Shown here in pieces: positions 5,622-6,710 of a stretch of DNA of 6,710 nucleotides (its first letter is position 1; each line of letters starts with the position of its first letter). This DNA comes from Clostridiales bacterium (GTDB lineage: Bacteria > Bacillota > Clostridia > Oscillospirales > Oscillospiraceae): positions 1 through 6,710 of the forward strand of contig JAJQHP010000161.1 of assembly GCA_021199695.1 (NCBI GenBank), read 5' to 3'. The notes beneath the pieces were generated by a model. The model saw only the letters and a program-made list of their open reading frames with translations, was not told the origin of the DNA and did no database searches. The translations under genes were made by a program, and so were the position numbers.

Positions 5622-5653
5622 CACGATAAAGTGACTAAATTTTTACATTTCTA

Positions 5654-5681
5654 TTGACTTTCGCAACTTTTTAAGTATAAT
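5654..5681 (+). promoter_or_regulatory. Sigma-A promoter of the YitT gene
   Basis: TTGACT (5654-5659), 16 bases, TATAAT (5676-5681). Transcription should start near 5688, about 30 bases before the ATG, with AGGTGG (5701-5706) as ribosome site. Just upstream of the -35 lies ATTTTTACATTTC (5639-5651), a 13-mer also present upstream of the Na/Pi cotransporter promoter. Confidence 0.8.
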
Positions 5682-5716
5682 GATGTGGACGGACACAGAA
5701 AGGTGGGGCCTGCATC

Positions 5717-6604
5717 ATGAACGAACTGGAAGGGCTGAACTGGAAGCAGCTGCTACAGCGCCTGGCCGGGATGACGGCGGGCTGTGTGATTTACGCCATA
5801 GGGGTGGGTCTGTTCCTCGACCCGCTGACCATCGCCCCCGGGGGACTCTCCGGCATCTCCATCGTGCTGGCGACCCTGCTCCCCCTGGAGACGGGCACGA
5901 TTTTGCTCATTTTGAATATACCTCTGCTCATTCTGGGGCTGCGCGTCTTTGGACGGGGATTTCTGCTCCATACGGTGTACGCTACGGTGCTGTCCTCCCT
6001 GATGATCAACGGCGTGACGGAACTGTCCCAGGGCTATCCTCTGGTCACGGAAAGCCCTCTGCTGGCGGCGGTCGCAGGGTGCGCCTGCGTGGGCTGCGGC
6101 ATGGGGATCGTCTATCGCTGCGGCGGGACCACAGGAGGGACGGATATTGTTGTAAAAATCCTTCGGACGAGATTCCCCCATATCAAAACCGGGAGCATCA
6201 CCATGGCTCTGGATGTGGCGGTGATCTGTCTGGTGACGGTGGTCACCCGAGATCTGGAGATTGCCCTCATCGCCGCCATCGGCGTGGTGATCTCCGGCGC
6301 TGTCATGAACAGGGTGCTCTATCAGGCGGACGAGGCGATTTTGCTTATGGTGGTCAGCAGGAACAGCCGCCAGATTGCCCGGCGCATCCTGTCTGAGGCA
6401 GACCTGGGTGTGACCCTTCTCCCTGCCACGGGGGCTTATACCGGCAATCCCCAGGAGGTGCTCATGTGCGTGGCCCACAAGCGGGTCTATGCCCGGGTGC
6501 GCCGCATTATCCGGGAGGAGGATAACGCGGCCTTCACCATCATCACCAGCGCCAGCGCCGTCTACGGAGAGGGCTTTCAGGACCCCTTCGCCCAGGAGCT
6601 GTGA
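5717..6604 (+). CDS. YitT family membrane protein (DUF161 plus DUF2179)
   Basis: A 295-residue protein with an N-terminal membrane domain and a C-terminal soluble domain. Membrane segments cover roughly residues 15-200, with family motifs G-L-F-L-D-P-L-T-I-A-P-G-G-L-S-G (31-46) and a matching second-half motif Y-R-C-G-G-T-T-G-G-T-D-I (133-144). This internal repeat is typical of YitT proteins. Residues about 205-290 form the DUF2179 domain: V-T-L-L-P-A-T-G-A-Y-T-G (232-243), then V-L-M-C-V (248-252) and F-T-I-I-T-S-A-S-A-V-Y-G-E-G-F (273-287). The substrate and role of the family are unknown; transport is a guess. The ATG at 5717 has AGGTGG upstream and sits just after a strong promoter. It stands as a single gene. 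It is distantly related in architecture to the YczE-like protein at the left, which lacks the soluble domain. Confidence 0.92.
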   Translation: MNELEGLNWKQLLQRLAGMTAGCVIYAIGVGLFLDPLTIAPGGLSGISIVLATLLPLETGTILLILNIPLLILGLRVFGRGFLLHTVYATVLSSLMINGVTELSQGYPLVTESPLLAAVAGCACVGCGMGIVYRCGGTTGGTDIVVKILRTRFPHIKTGSITMALDVAVICLVTVVTRDLEIALIAAIGVVISGAVMNRVLYQADEAILLMVVSRNSRQIARRILSEADLGVTLLPATGAYTGNPQEVLMCVAHKRVYARVRRIIREEDNAAFTIITSASAVYGEGFQDPFAQEL

Positions 6605-6710
6605 GAATCCTTCCTCATACGCGCAAAACACACAGCCCCGGTGGCCCCATTTGAGCCCCCCGCCACAAATTTTATATTTTTAAAAAATAAAAAAAAAAAA
6701 AAAACCCCAC
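6605..6710. other. AT-rich window end with a 16-A run
   Basis: After the YitT stop there is no clear stem-loop terminator. The last 40 bases are AT-rich with 16 consecutive A (6689-6704) followed by CCCCAC. Such an end is common where a draft contig breaks, so the last bases may be unreliable. Confidence 0.5.

Noticed and set aside
5608..5623. Inverted repeat TGCTA/TAGCA over the HAD stop codon as a terminator
   Set aside because: Only a 5-bp AT-containing stem with the T-run 16 bases further on; too weak to call.
5753..6631. 292-residue minus-strand frame opposite the YitT gene
   Set aside because: Shadow of the YitT coding frame; His/Asp/Gly-rich with no domain, no promoter or ribosome site.

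Overview
The window reads as chromosomal DNA of a GC-rich, gut-type Bacillota. I infer the Oscillospiraceae or a close relative. The reasons are GC-rich coding DNA with AT-rich intergenic gaps, consensus sigma-A promoters, GGAGG-type ribosome binding sites, and a Clostridia-like gene set. I see no transposase, integrase, CRISPR array, rRNA or tRNA.

Layout. On the minus strand, the left half holds three genes: the first 150 codons of glgB (running off the left edge), a Na/Pi cotransporter with a PhoU-like tail, and a YczE/YitT-like membrane protein. Each has its own promoter, and the last two each end in a stem-loop terminator with a T-run. On the plus strand, the right half holds a small GIY-YIG protein, a YbaK-type tRNA deacylase overlapping a HAD phosphatase by one base (a two-gene operon), and a YitT family membrane protein with its own promoter. 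The window ends in AT-rich DNA with a 16-A run.

The genes look like independent housekeeping units: glycogen synthesis, phosphate uptake, clearance of mischarged tRNA, and membrane proteins of unknown cargo. Only ybaK and the HAD gene are clearly coupled.

The part not explained by ordinary genes is the 400-base gap between the GIY-YIG gene and ybaK. A near-perfect promoter (TTGACA, 17 bases, TGG-TACAAT) points leftward into it. The predicted RNA of about 265 nt has several nested hairpins, a small reading frame whose ribosome site can be hidden in a hairpin, and a perfect 17-bp terminal stem-loop. I cannot match it to a known RNA family, and it is the best candidate for something undescribed. 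Secondary points are a TTTACATTTC motif shared by two promoter regions and a 17-bp palindrome lying over the glgB -10 box.
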